Assembly: GCF_964340395.1 (NCBI RefSeq)
Contig: NC_135558.1
Location: 21,092,871 to 21,156,870, forward strand
Origin: Glandiceps talaboti
Lineage: Eukaryota; Hemichordata; Enteropneusta; Spengelidae
Length of the DNA: 64,000 nucleotides
Direction: 5' to 3'
A program made the translations under genes and the position numbers. The notes beneath the pieces are model-generated. The model saw only the letters and a program-made list of their open reading frames with translations, ran no database searches and was not told the origin of the DNA. Positions 33,111-49,900 of the stretch are shown here, in pieces (the stretch's first letter is position 1; each line of letters opens with the position of its first letter).

Positions 33111-33787
33111 TTACTCTCCAGTGTCTTCCAACATCCATTTGGCTACTTTAGCGTGTCTTTCAATTCGGTCTTTCTTTCCTTCCTTCCCCATGATAGTTTC
33201 ATTTTCTTCGCTGAAATAAATCACACGACAGAAAAGAGCGTTACTATAGAGTTATGGACATAAAACACAAACTTATCTACACCATGATATCGACTACCAC
33301 CTCAATACATTGGTGGATACTAATATCAAGTGTAACAAGACATGTACACGATTAATAAACTCGTGTGACATATTAGGACCATAGTTCTACCACTGCAATA
33401 TTCAAATATAATGATATGGTTAACATTTACACTGTCTAAAATGTTGACTTGATATTCTACGTCTACCACATGCAAAGTAAAGATGCATCTTGGCAGTAAA
33501 GATGTTCCAAATTAGCTGCCAGTACGGACCTGGAAATGTGATCTTATTAAACAGGACACGACTGTGTATTAGTTATAAGTCTTCATCTAGAAGTATACCA
33601 ATGTTGTATTCGCTACTTTGCGAAATATGTCTTACATTATCTCTTCTGTGTTCACGATCACGGCCTTTTCAGCTCTGACCAAGGTCAAGTGGCGGCGGCG
33701 GCGGGGTATATAAGCATCGTCTTCATGGACAAACAGAGTTAGAACAAGAACAAGAACGAGGAAGAGGGTCAACAGTTTCTTCTCCAT
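33111..33787 (-). CDS. Small secreted arginine-rich peptide, copy b (2 coding exons, 83 aa)
   Basis: Exon 1 33787-33636 and exon 2 33210-33111, same splice sites and phase as copy a, stop TAA at 33113-33111. The signal peptide is identical. The run after AY is IPRRRRH instead of LRRRRRRRL. In exon 2, three residues differ: KEG for KER, HAK for HAE and AKW for AKG. All differences keep the frame, and the one length change is a whole codon, which supports protein-level constraint. Function unknown, as for copy a. Confidence 0.65.
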
Positions 33788-35070
33788 TTTAATAATACCT
33801 GTGATTTCTTTTGTCTGAAATATTGAAATGTGTGATATTGAAAAAGAAAATGTTTGCGAAATGCAAAGTTTACATGCGGTGATTGGATTTCCTCTCTACA
33901 TTCCCTTGCTACCTCGGAGTTTAACTCATCCTTGCATTCATTCATTTAACATTATATTTTAAAAGAATCGAAGAAACTTTACAATGTACACAATGTTATT
34001 AAATTACCTGTAGTACAGTTCCAGTGAGACGCTTACGTTAATAACGTTGAGTGTTGAAGTCTTCGTCGTTAGGCAGTCTATGTGTGACTGTTCAACCGTT
34101 CTTGATGAATTTGATTGTCACAGTAGTACACAGAGGTTTTCGTTGTGATTTACTGAATCACCCATACTTCGAGCCAATAGTTAACTAGATTAGAAATGAC
34201 AGACCATCTAACATACGATATAATAGTTTTAGCACAATAAAATGAGCTATACGATTGGCTGATCCCATCTATGCATTGGCCTTATAAATGTGGCATTGAG
34301 TGGTGGCCTATTTACCTGTAATGACAATGTGATTCATCCAGGTCAAATACCTTACGTAGGGTCTATGACCAGGTATGAAATGTTAGTTAAGGGAACAAAG
34401 AAGTCCTTTTAAAACCTATAAGGGAACCTTCAGTAATTACGAGGGTGAGGGGGGGGGGGGGGTGGGGGCGGGGTGGCGGATTATTTAGGGTATGTCTGAG
34501 GTGTAAAATGTGACCCTCCCCTACCCCTTTTTCTAAATAGTGACCCACCCCCAATCCCAACTTCTAAAATCTGACCCTCCCCCATCTCAAAATGACAAAT
34601 TCACTATTATGAATGGGAATTATGTGAACAGATTAAAGGGACAGTAGCTGTAACTTTTGATGATTTTTTCAGTATGTTTTGTTCTGTGTATCAACTACAG
34701 TTTTTAGTTTCTTGTTCTACTCCATAACGCACATTGAAACACTCCTATATTTGACAAACGCTTGTAAACACAGTCTGTATATGTACAAACTGCAAACTAT
34801 TTTTCCCTTTTCATGCAACTAAGTAAGACAGAGTACAACATAAATTACCTGTGAAATTCTAAAATATGTTTATTGCCGTTTTCAACGTGTAATTCCAGTG
34901 AAAATAAAATATTCTACACTATTTTCTGCTCGATGGACATTCTCATGAGACAAGATATTGAAGCCAGTGACTGGTTTCAGCATGTATGTGATACAGGTCA
35001 ATCTTTGCATGGAAATCACGTATATGGCTCATATATATGTACCTTTAGTAACAAATAATTAAAGAGGTAT

Positions 35071-35146
<76 letters not shown>

Positions 35147-35210
35147 ACTGTTTACATCTTTCCTGAACAATAGATGACATAACTATGTAAAAAAAAACAA
35201 GAGAGAGAGG

Positions 35211-35299
<89 letters not shown>
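35071..35299. repeat. (CT)n and (AG)n microsatellites (copy 2)
   Basis: CT run at 35071-35145 and AG run at 35202-35299. The two runs are complementary and could form a long hairpin across the 55-base spacer. Confidence 0.95.
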
Positions 35300-35301
<2 letters not shown>

Positions 35302-35559
35302 GAAAAAAAAGAAATTTTCAAAAGTTACTCGGTAAACGACCACTCCTGAGGTTTAATTTGGCTCAAATCATAAGCAAAATATTTTGCTCTCCCTCCTTTC
35401 AGACCATCACAACATTCATGAACTTCTTTGAACCCTCATTTTTTCATGTCCCTCCTAAATTCTGACACCAGCTTAGTGTTTGGAACTTAACATTCTGTCC
35501 TGCAGCTAAGCCAATGAGATCCAAACACAGTACTGATGAATGCTGTGTCTTCACACAAA

Positions 35560-35740
35560 TATGTTGTCTTTTTAAATTGATGTCAGCTTCTGCATCCACT
35601 ATTTCTTGCAAGACTTCACAGTTTTTGTGATTTTATTATTTTTTTCTCGAATACATGAAAAAAGTTCAGGGTTGGCAATGGAAAACTAGGGGTCAGGTAA
35701 CCAGAACCAAACAATTTTTTTAGGCTTTGGGATAAGATAA
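35560..35740 (-). repeat. Dispersed repeat R1, minus orientation (copy 2 of the duplication)
   Basis: Duplicate of 20745-20925, inverted relative to 13870-14040. Confidence 0.6.
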
Positions 35741-36178
35741 AATGATCCTTACCATTTTTCCCTTTCACCATCTCAAAAGTACTACTACTAATAAAATAAT
35801 ACTCAATCTAATATCATTTTAATATCCATTTATTGAAAGTCTGTATTTACATATTTTGTAAAATGACATACAACGTCAGAAAATCTTTCTTCACAATGGA
35901 AATAAATACACAATTCAAAAAGTGTACATCAAGAATGTAATCACATTATATCCAGTCAGTTGACTCTATACATCAGGGTTTAATAGAAATAACATTTATA
36001 TTACATAAACCATAATGAATCTGTAAGTTCTTAGTTATAATTTGAATTTATAAATGTACAATTATCAGTGGGCACTATCAGAAATCACAAATCAATCCAT
36101 CTAGTCACTTGGCATAGTAATTTCCTTCCTTAGGATAATCTAAAAACCTATGTGTTTGTCATACCCAAGGCTGTCAAG

Positions 36179-36184
36179 TTTATT
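36179..36184 (-). terminator. Polyadenylation signal candidate for MORN5
   Basis: AATAAA on the minus strand 152 bases downstream of the MORN5 stop. Another AATAAA lies near 35829. Confidence 0.4.
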
Positions 36185-36335
36185 TCAGACATTAAACCTT
36201 TTCATGAAATTTGAGAGATTATCGTGAAATGGACATGAAATTGATCACTAGTCTAGTACAAACTCTACCTGTACCCACACGTATCTAATCAGAACTGAAA
36301 CATTTTTATATGGTTAAATATAAGGTATAAAATGT

Positions 36336-39431
<3,096 letters not shown>

Positions 39432-42329
39432 TTTGGATTTGTGTATTTGTTGTCAAGCGACAAAAACACCCAGAATGCATTGTAATATATCGCCCTCAAG
39501 CGGTATGGTGTGCAAGCGCAAATAAAAACAAAGGGATCTGGTCCTCACACGATGGGGGCTTTGTTAATCATTTGCCATCTATATAATGAATGTACATAAC
39601 GTAAAGTTGGCATATCGTAGCTCTGCGAGTAAAGTTAAATCAATTTGAATAGAAAATTAGTAAATAGGTTTACACAGGCTTTCTGTAAGCTTATTCATAG
39701 CTAGCTGCAAAAATTGCAGACTTGGTTTTTGTTTTAGAGGTTTTTTTTTGTTTATCATTCTGGGGTTTGTACTCGTAAGTTAATGATAAAACGTTCAAAA
39801 ACAAAATCTAATGCTACAATTATTGCTAACTCATATTAGTCTACAGAATTATTGTGTTCAATGTTATCCGTATAAGTTTATCATATCACAGAGGGCGCAT
39901 GTCTCATCTTAGTCGTAATCTTGAAAAATCATATTCGAAATGGTTTGAGGCAACCTTTTGGCTTTGTCAAGGCCGTAGCCTGACCAAATTGTCGGGGTGG
40001 GGGCAGAACTTTGCCTTGGTGCAATCAGGCATTTAAAATCTAGAAAGGTGCTGATTTACATAAATTTGCATGCAATTTACGTAATATATATTTTAGCATA
40101 CGCTATTAAATATCATATGACTTGTAAGGCCAGAAAATATAAAAAATGCTGGTCAACGGGTAACCTAACCCATCACATTGGGTAAGTAGGTCGATTTCAT
40201 GTTTTCACAATGCTTGACAAGGATAAAACAAACCATATATAATGATAGCAAAATATTTCAGGTCGAGTTTAGATAGAACTTATTTAGTCATTTTGATACT
40301 ATCTCTTGCAATTTGTCTGCATAGCTACAGTTAGGAAATGTACACAATTTACGGCTAAACAAATGATATAGTTCCTCTCACCCTCTCTTCTTAAGAAATG
40401 TTAAGCCCATCAAATGAAACTCAAGCATTAATTTATCCACCCCTTCTGTCACCTACACTACAGTGAAGATATGAAATTACATGGTACAATGATGCATTAA
40501 AATAATAGTGATAGCCAACTACAATAATACTCCGAGAGATTACAATTTTTGTTGTTGTTGACACTTTACTTTATTTTAGTTCAATGCATTTACTATAGAG
40601 AAAATTGTTCCATTTCTTGATTTGACATTTTCAGAAATATTTGTATTTTGGGGTACAAAACAGACTCCATTAAAAGTCAAAATCGTTTTCTTTGGATGAG
40701 AACTGAAAAGGTTCAAACCCCTTCACCTCAAAACTAAAAGAGTTCAATGTTTTATTATCTTACATTGAACTATTGGTCTCACCCCTCCCCCCCCCCTACT
40801 TGATCAAGTCTTGATAAATCTTTGTTTACTATTTTCATTGTCATAATTTCTATAGAAATAGAACCCTATAGACTTTAAATTTGTGATAAACACTATTATC
40901 TACCCTCGTTATCTATGACATACTGTATTCATGTTAGATATTTCTACTCCTTATGTGAAGACATTTGGCAAGAATAGGAGGTTGAAATATATGCATTTAA
41001 TGACAACATAACAATGATATATATTTTGTATTTACTTTATTTACATTGATACGAATGGTCAAAATGGCTAAGTAGTAAATTTTATGGCAAACATTAGCAT
41101 AACATTAGCATACTATTAGCATGACATTAGCATAACATTGTGATTACATAAATAATAACCACCTTCTCACACTTACAATGTAAACCTAAACAAGTTCAAT
41201 TTATAAATTGTAACGAATAACATATTCATATTTAGTCATTTGCATAATTAATAATGCAATATATTATTGTTGATCAAATCATATCTTTTATTTTGTGTAG
41301 GAGATTGTACTTTACAGAGAACAACAGGCATCAAATTATGCTTATTTTTATGATCTTTATTTTTACAGATCATGATAAAATATAAAAAAGGGGCAATTCA
41401 AGAGTTATGAAAATACCAATTACTTACCTTTATTGTTAGTATAGAGAATATATAAATCATAAAATGTTGGTTGTTAATGCCAGGATTGTTTGTAAGAAAG
41501 CCTTGAACTACTGACTAAAACTGATAGTTTAAGTTCCTAAGATATATATAAATGTAAGGTTACATAAGATTATATATATATATAGGTATAACCAAACAAT
41601 AATCAAAGTTCTGTTGCAATTTGTTGCAGCTTTCTTAACACCAATACAGTCATAAGTATATACTGTTTTATGAAAATTGTCAATAAACAGGAAAGTATTG
41701 TTACGTATGGATTTTAAAAACCCACATACATTTGTTACATATACTATTTTTCACTTGTCTAATTGACTAGGAGTTTCCTAAAGTCCACAATTTGACAATA
41801 AGCTCTCACTTTTTTCACACAATAGACTATGTGCTAGATTTGGGTCTGGTCTGATGCTTGAAATGTTACCACATTATTAGAAAGTTCCTCTGTACAAACC
41901 CCATTCCTTTTTTAATACTTCTACCCACAATGCTTTGCAATTGTACACTTTGATGGTTTGCACTATTTCTGTATCAAATGCCTTTACATTTGTCAATAGA
42001 CATAGTTGTTTTTCATTATACTTCCATAACTTTATCATTCTTGATAGTTACAACAATGTTCTCAAATTTAATTTTCTAATATAACTACTCATGGTAAGTA
42101 AATAAATGTTTGTTAGTTTGATAGAATATATCACACAAATAAATGTACATTTCAAATGTCAAAAACACGACTGGAAAAAGTTTCTTAGGAACAAGTTAAC
42201 TCAGTAAGGATATACATATGTAATATTTCTAAAAATCTGAAATTGAGTTGTTACACCAGTTTCAGTTATTTTGTATTACTTTGTTATAAAAACACCCAAC
42301 AAGCACAGTATTGCACATTTATACATAAT
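39432..42329. other. Intergenic region between MORN5 and the SLC44 gene
   Basis: Contains the MORN5 upstream region and the SLC44 3' UTR. No further gene is supported. A short 'cattagcata' repeat occurs at 41090-41142. No distinct promoter motif is claimed. Confidence 0.5.
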
Positions 42330-45300
42330 TTATTTATTCTTTTTCTTCTTTTCTTTTTCCTTTTCTTTCTTCTTAGCTTCTTTCTCTGCTTCTTTTTGTG
42401 CCTTTTCTGCTTCCTTTTGAGCCTTTTCCATTTCCTTGTTGTTCTTCCCACATATCGACATTAGTTCACGGGACATGTAGTAAGGTTTCTCTGGTGAACC
42501 ATCATGTCTCTCACAATCCTCCACTGTAAAAAACAATCCATAGAAATACTGTTAAAAGATATAGTAAATTTATTTATAATGATTACATGAATCAAAACTA
42601 TGTGAAACTTAAAGAAAACAAATATCAGCAGTTATCCCACAATTAGATATTATTCCTCAATATTTTTCCTTGTTCAGCTGAGGAAAATATGAGTGACCTA
42701 CTAAAGGGGTATTGTCACAATGAGTTGCTACGAGTGACCTAGGGGGTATTGTCACAATGAGTTGCTACGAGTGACCTAGGGGGTATTGTCACTATGAGTT
42801 GCTACGAGTGACCTACTAAAGGGGTATTGTCACAATGAGTTGCTACGAGTGACCTAGGGGGTATTGTCACTATGAGTTGCTACAAGTGAACTAGGGGGTA
42901 TTGTCACTATGAGTTGCTACGAGTGACCTAGGGGGTATTGTCACTATGAGTTGCTAGATGAGTAGTGACAACACTTTGATCACAAGTATTTTCTGGCTGA
43001 ATGAAGTAAAATATTGGGGAATAATATAATTATACCTTCCCAAGCATAACCTATGAACAATTGGGAAAAGTAATGATGTTTTGACTCGTAATACTTTGAG
43101 CACTGCAGAAACTAGTGATGTAGACATGAGTTGTTGTATGTAGAACAACCAGGATATATAATCATTATTTTCTGTTCAAAGACAATAACTTGGCTTGAGT
43201 ATAGTATAATATGTCATATTCCAGTAGTCAGAAAGACAAAAGATTGTATAGTTTGGCCACTAGGGGCGCTGTTGAGAAGCAGCTATTTGACCACAAGTGA
43301 TCAAGGGCCATGATACCAAATGGCATCTTGCTAAGTGGTTTATGGTAAGGTTGAGTTTAGGAAATACTTACCATGACAACTATCCTGCTTCAATTTTGTC
43401 AAGTTTATCAGCATATATTAGAGTGAAAACAGAATTTTCCTGTATTCTTCTCTATAACAGTTTACAACTCAGTTTTCCCTGACTTCTTATCTAACCCCAC
43501 CCCCACCCCCACCCCCCCCACCCCCATCTGTAGCAATATATACTTACAGAAGCATATGAAGAGTGTATCTACTGCCATGTCATAGACACCAAAGAAGGCT
43601 GAAGCTATTACGTATGCACCAATTACTATCAGCTGTAAGTATGGAGACAAAACAGATAGAACAAGTTAATTATGAATACTGTAATAGACTTTAGTATAAT
43701 CAGTATTTTGTTATCATTACTGTCAAAGCTGAATAATTCACCATATTGTTTGAGGTCATTGGTTTCTCCAATACAAGGATATTAATAGATTTGATCAATA
43801 TTTACTAAGTAACTTAATAGCTCCTTATAATAATTCAGAGCAAAGGGATGACATGACATGACATGACATGACATGACGACACGATATGATACGACAATGC
43901 ACAGCACAGCACAGCACAACTCAACGCAATGCAACTCAACGCAACACAACGCAACACAATGCAATGCAATGCAACGCAACACAATACAATGCAGCGCAAT
44001 GCAACGTAACGCAACCCAACCCAACCCAACCTAGCACAGCGCGAGGCGAGGCGAGGCGATGCAATGCAACGCGACACGATGCGATGCAATGCAACGCAAC
44101 GCAACGCAACGCAACGCAACACAACACAACACAACACAACACAACTCAATAACTGACTGTTGCTCACCAGGAAAGGAACCCAGGCATAGTTGAGATCTGG
44201 CATTATTACTACATCTTCAGTAATTGTCACTTGTCCATTTATAAAATAAAATGCTGGCAAGATCACTATTAACACTACTGAAATTTTGGCCAAAAATAGT
44301 AAAAAACTTGTGACTCCGTCAAGAACAGCAGCTCTGAAATATACAAAACGTGAATTTCACTAAAACATATTTCATATCAATATCCTCATTTCTATCATAA
44401 AATATATTTGATATGATCATAATTATAACTACTCGTATAAAAGTACTAAAAATAAGTCCTGTGTTTGGCCCAGTTAAGTATCCCCTCCAAATTAATATTG
44501 CTATACTCCCCCTTATATTGGAATGGAGAAGGCCACTTTAGAATAAGTGTTTACAACTAAAATTACTAATTACTATATCTACAAAATAATACTTGAAATA
44601 AAGCATGCAGATGTGAAATTTATTTGGCTTTCTGAACATCAAATTATGGTTAATTTTACGATTGAAAGAAATAGTGTATTTTCGGTATTTTGTAATAAAA
44701 TGTTCATGTTGGTTAACAATCTGAGCTGCTCAATGAATAAATAATATTTTTTCCCTGTGAGTCCAAATAAGGTATGTTTCAGAAATCTATATGCTTTTCA
44801 ATTATAATAAGTAGATTTAAAATTTGAATATTAAATGTGCTAGCCAATCATAACGCATTCTCCCAACAGACAATGCTAGCCAATCATAAACACTGAAATT
44901 ACTCACCTGACAATGCTAGCCAACTGTAAACACTGAAATTACTAACTTGATAATGCTAGCCAATCATACACACTGAAATTACTCACCTGACAATTCTAGC
45001 CAATCACAAACACTGAAATTATTCGCCTGATAATTCTAGCCAATCATAAACACTGAAATTACTCACCTGACAATGTTCCTCATGAGTAGGAAGAAGACAG
45101 TTTTTGCAGATGAACAGAAATTTTTACCATACACAGCAATCTAGAATTATAGAGAAACAAATATTGATATGACTGCCATACAATTTATTGTATCAATACT
45201 GAAGTAAGAAATACGTATGAAAGTTATTTTTGAGTCACTGTGCAGGTAAGATTTTCATCAATGAATTCTCAGTTATTCATTACCTTTACATTAATCACGT

Positions 45301-46197
45301 CTACATACATGCAAAGAAAGGTTAAAGATACATTGACATTTATATAAAAACTGTCTGTTTATTTAGACTATTGACAGTGGTAGAACTAATACTACTACTA
45401 TAAGTGTTACTTTGCAATTGTTACTTTGTACAAAAACAACTTGAATCATCAAATAGTTTCACACTTTATACGTAAGGAGTAAAGGGCAGAAATTTTCTAT
45501 TGCCCAGCCTGACATAAAATTATTGACATTATATTTGCTTAGAGTAACATCAACCGGGCTATCGTAAAACTGATGTTGTATCTCTGGACTCTGTTTGTTG
45601 CACACCAGATTCTTTATGAACACTCCTTGTAAGCCTCTTTCTGGACTTTGGCTGCCTGACTAGGACTAGTTTTCTACAAGTTTGATTTGAATTAATACAT
45701 TGTGTTTTTTTAATACAAACCTCAATGTAAGCATTTCTGTTCAACCATTTCAGGAACTTCTCCAGACACCAGAAACAACATTTTAGACATTTGAAAAAGA
45801 ACTTGCTGACTGGATTCTCAGCAGCTGAAGAATGAAATGAAATGATAAATGTAAGACCTAAGTCTCAATATAAACAGACAAACTTTGTTTGTTTTAGATA
45901 GGAACAAGTAGGAACCTTGTCAGACTGGCAAAGATTACAATATTGCCAATGGGGATTTTACAAGAGTTGTCTGATGATTGCACAATGCGTGAAACTCCGA
46001 ATTACAACCAAGCAAGAGTTCCAGTACTACCAAAACTATATATATATATATATGTTAAGGGTAGAAGAAAATCAAGTCGGGTTTTTCGTCTCTACAAGCC
46101 TGTTTCGTGAGTAAATCACTCGTCAGGAGATGTTGATGTACATCTCCTGTGTACATTTTAAACTTAAAGAATCATATTTTTCAGGATTATGTGTGTG

Positions 46198-46239
<42 letters not shown>

Positions 46240-46895
46240 TGAACAGAAGGTAGACTTCTGCTAAACGGTTATTCTCTCTAGCAAGGTATAACAGTGCAGT
46301 GTTCCAAGGATGACATTGACAATATTACAGCATAGCGCCCTCAACGGCTGGACAATCTCTAGGTCTCAGTTACAAGAAGCAACAGGTGGTTGTCAGAATC
46401 CCAGTGTAACAGAAGTAATGTTATTGTATTTGGTACGTAAATTCAAGTGATGGTATTATTTTAGGATTATCTATAACTTCCTGAATAAAATAACTACCTT
46501 TAAATTTCTTTTCAAGTCCTTGTAAGAGTGACCTTATAAACTGCAGTAATGCTATCAGAAATGAACCAAATGCCAAAGATCCTAAATGATATCTGAAATG
46601 AAATTCAAAGTCAAAATATGAAGGAAGACATTTAGACAAAAATTTTATGAATAAACACAAGGTAAACAAAATTAAAATTTTATGAGAAACTTTCAGAGCT
46701 TATTTCAGTCCTACACAAGATTTAAATTTTACATTTATAAATAGTTGACATGTGAGGAATATATAAATAATTGATTACATTTAACATATCATCAAGTACT
46801 TGTATTTCACAACTACAATTCAATCAATAACATTTTTACTTTTCAATTTATCCATGTCAACTTTCTTTTAAAATAAACTATTCTCCTGCATTACC

Positions 46896-46943
<48 letters not shown>

Positions 46944-49900
46944 CATGCACACACACATGCATGCATACACACATACACACATGCACACACACACAGACAG
47001 ACAGACAGACACACACATAGACACACACACATACATACATACATACAGACACACACACACACACAGACACACACACACATAGACACCCACAAACAGAGAA
47101 ACGTACACATTATAGGCATACACACATATATACACATACATGCACACACACATATACATGCACATGCATGCACATACACACACATGTATGTATGTACATA
47201 CACACACATACATACACATGCACAAACATAATGCACACATATATACATGTACATACATACATACACACATACTGTCAAACACATACACTTACTTTTTGTT
47301 AATCAACCACCTGACCAACCATTTTTACAGAGTTGTGATGAGAAACAAAGAAATAATAAGGGTCCTTCTTTTACACCAATTCTGACTAAATCATACTTGA
47401 AAAAACTCACCGTAGAGACCGCCAGACAGATCTAATCAATGGTATAGAAGGTATATCATCAGGTTTGGTAAATGCCCAATAATAGCCTGCAAAGGCACCG
47501 GCTAATGACATCTCACCAAATGCAATCACAAAATTAAGGAACCAAAACATTGCAAAGAGATTGTAGAATTGATATGTCCATATGGTCCACTCCCAGTAGT
47601 AGGAACCTCCCCATACACATGTTGCATTGGATATATTACTATATAGTGGATAGAAATCCTTTGGGGGGAAAAAAATCAAAAATTGAAATGAAGATTTCTC
47701 TCAGATAAAAGAAAAACAGTTTGGTTGAATTTGATGCAATACATACATTGCATATCAACCAATATAAACAATGTATTCAATACTCACAACCAAATGGAAC
47801 AAATTGTAGAATATAATGTGCACATAATGAATCTATTGACACACAATGTAGCACTATTGTGTTATGTTGACCCACTTATATACAAACAAACAAGTCAGCT
47901 ACATGAGGTGAATATATGGAAGAGTTTTGGGGTCTAAGGCAGCTAATATAAATTTTGCCCTAGAAACCTTAATTAAAATACAACTCCAGAGCCCAAAGTT
48001 TATGAAAACATTTTTATTTTCTGGAGTAGCGTTTACTTTTAATGTCAATATATTTAATCTCATGAGTGCTAGAAGATCATTTGACTCACTATAATACTAT
48101 AGATACTAGTAGAAAAAAACAACAAATAATTCTGAGCGAAAATAATGCATTCCAAATAATTCAACTTACTTCTGGGATACATTCTGTGCCATTGGTAATA
48201 TTAAATCCTGGTTCTGCCTCTCCAACATAATAAATAGGTGTACTGATGGTGGCCAGGAATCTGAATACACTAGTTAGGGTGCAATAACTATTACAACAAT
48301 GTTCTTTAAGATCATTTCATATGATGTCAATTCAGTTTACCTGGCTCTGTACTCTGTCTTAATCCAGACTGAAAGTGACCAAGATCATTTTAAAATATAT
48401 TTGTTTGACAAAGACAGAGGTAAGTGTCTTTGATTTTGTGTTACCATTCGAATAGCAGCCGGTACATTGTCTGCATATATAATAGCAGCTGGTACATTGT
48501 CTGCATATATAATAGCAGTTGGTACATTGTCTGCATATATAATAGCAACTGGTACATTGTCTGCATATATAATAGCAGCTGGTACATTGTCTGCATATAT
48601 AATAGCAGCTGGTACATTGTCTGCATATATAATAGCAACTGGTACATTGTCTGCATATATAATAACAACTGGTACATTGTCTGCATATATAATAGCAGCT
48701 GGTACATTGTCTGCATATATAATAGCAGTTGGTACATTGTCTGCATATATAATAGCAGCTGGTACATTGTCTGCATATATAATAGCAACTGGTACATTGT
48801 CTGCATATATAATAGCAACTGGTACATTGTCTGCATATATAATAGCAGCTGGTACATTGTCTGCATATATAATAGCAGCTGGTACATTGTCTGCATATAT
48901 AATAGCAGCTGGTACATTGTCTGCATATATAATAGCAGCTGGTACATTGTCTGCATATATAATAGCAGTTGGTACATTGTCTGCATATATAATAGCAACT
49001 GGTACATTGTCTGTATATATAATAGCAACTGGTACATTGTCTGCATATATAATAGCAACTGGTACATTGTCTGCATATATAATAGCAACTGGTACATTGT
49101 GTGCATATATAATAGCAGCTGGTACATTGTCTGTATATATAATAGCAGCTGTTACATTGTCTGCATATATAATAGCAACTGGTACATTGTCTGCATATAT
49201 AATAGCAGCTGGTACATTGTCTGCATATATAATAGCAGCTGGTACATTGTCTGCATATATAATAGCAACTGGTACATTGTCTGCATATATAATAGCAGCT
49301 GGTACATTGTCTGCATATATAATAGCAGCTGGTACATTGTCTGCATATATAATAGCAGCTGGTACATTGTCTGCATATATAATAGCAGCTGGTACATTGT
49401 CTGCATATATAATAGCAGCTGGTACATTGTCTGCATATATAATAGCAACTGGTACATTGTGTGCATATATAATAGCAACTGGTACATTGTCTGCATATAT
49501 AATAGCAGCTGGTACATTGTACTAACTTTAAATTAAATCAATTTTAATTCTGTGCTTCTTGGTAATCACGAATAATATAAGTGATATCAAATAATGAAAT
49601 GACTTTACACAACCAAAACCTTTAATTAAAAAATGCTATATTTCTTTCAATGCCATAATTCCACTTTAAGAAAGTTTTTGTTTTTCTAACTAAATGTCAA
49701 ATTAATTATTTTATTTAAACCTTAAAGTTCATTTTTAATGAAAGGATACATTGCTACCGTTCCCCAGAGAGCAAGAACACCAAGCTGTAGAACAAATGGG
49801 GTAAGTGGCCAGAATAATGTGTACACCATATAACCAATGGCTCTGAAACAAAGTTATACAGAAATATTTAACTGAGATGTACAAGTTTAGTTTTGAAGGC

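Noticed and set aside
43782-44293. Cys/Ala/Leu/Val-rich minus-strand frame of 152 codons
   Set aside because: Mostly the pentanucleotide array; only its first part (44333-44168) is a real SLC44 exon.
46868-47288. Cys/Val-rich and His/Thr-rich frames over 130 codons
   Set aside because: Translations of imperfect CA repeats.
48424-49536. Open frames of 370 and 352 codons (plus) and 228 codons (minus) with a perfect 10-residue period
   Set aside because: They follow from a 30-bp minisatellite whose unit is a multiple of three and lacks stops; open on both strands, and placed in an SLC44 intron.
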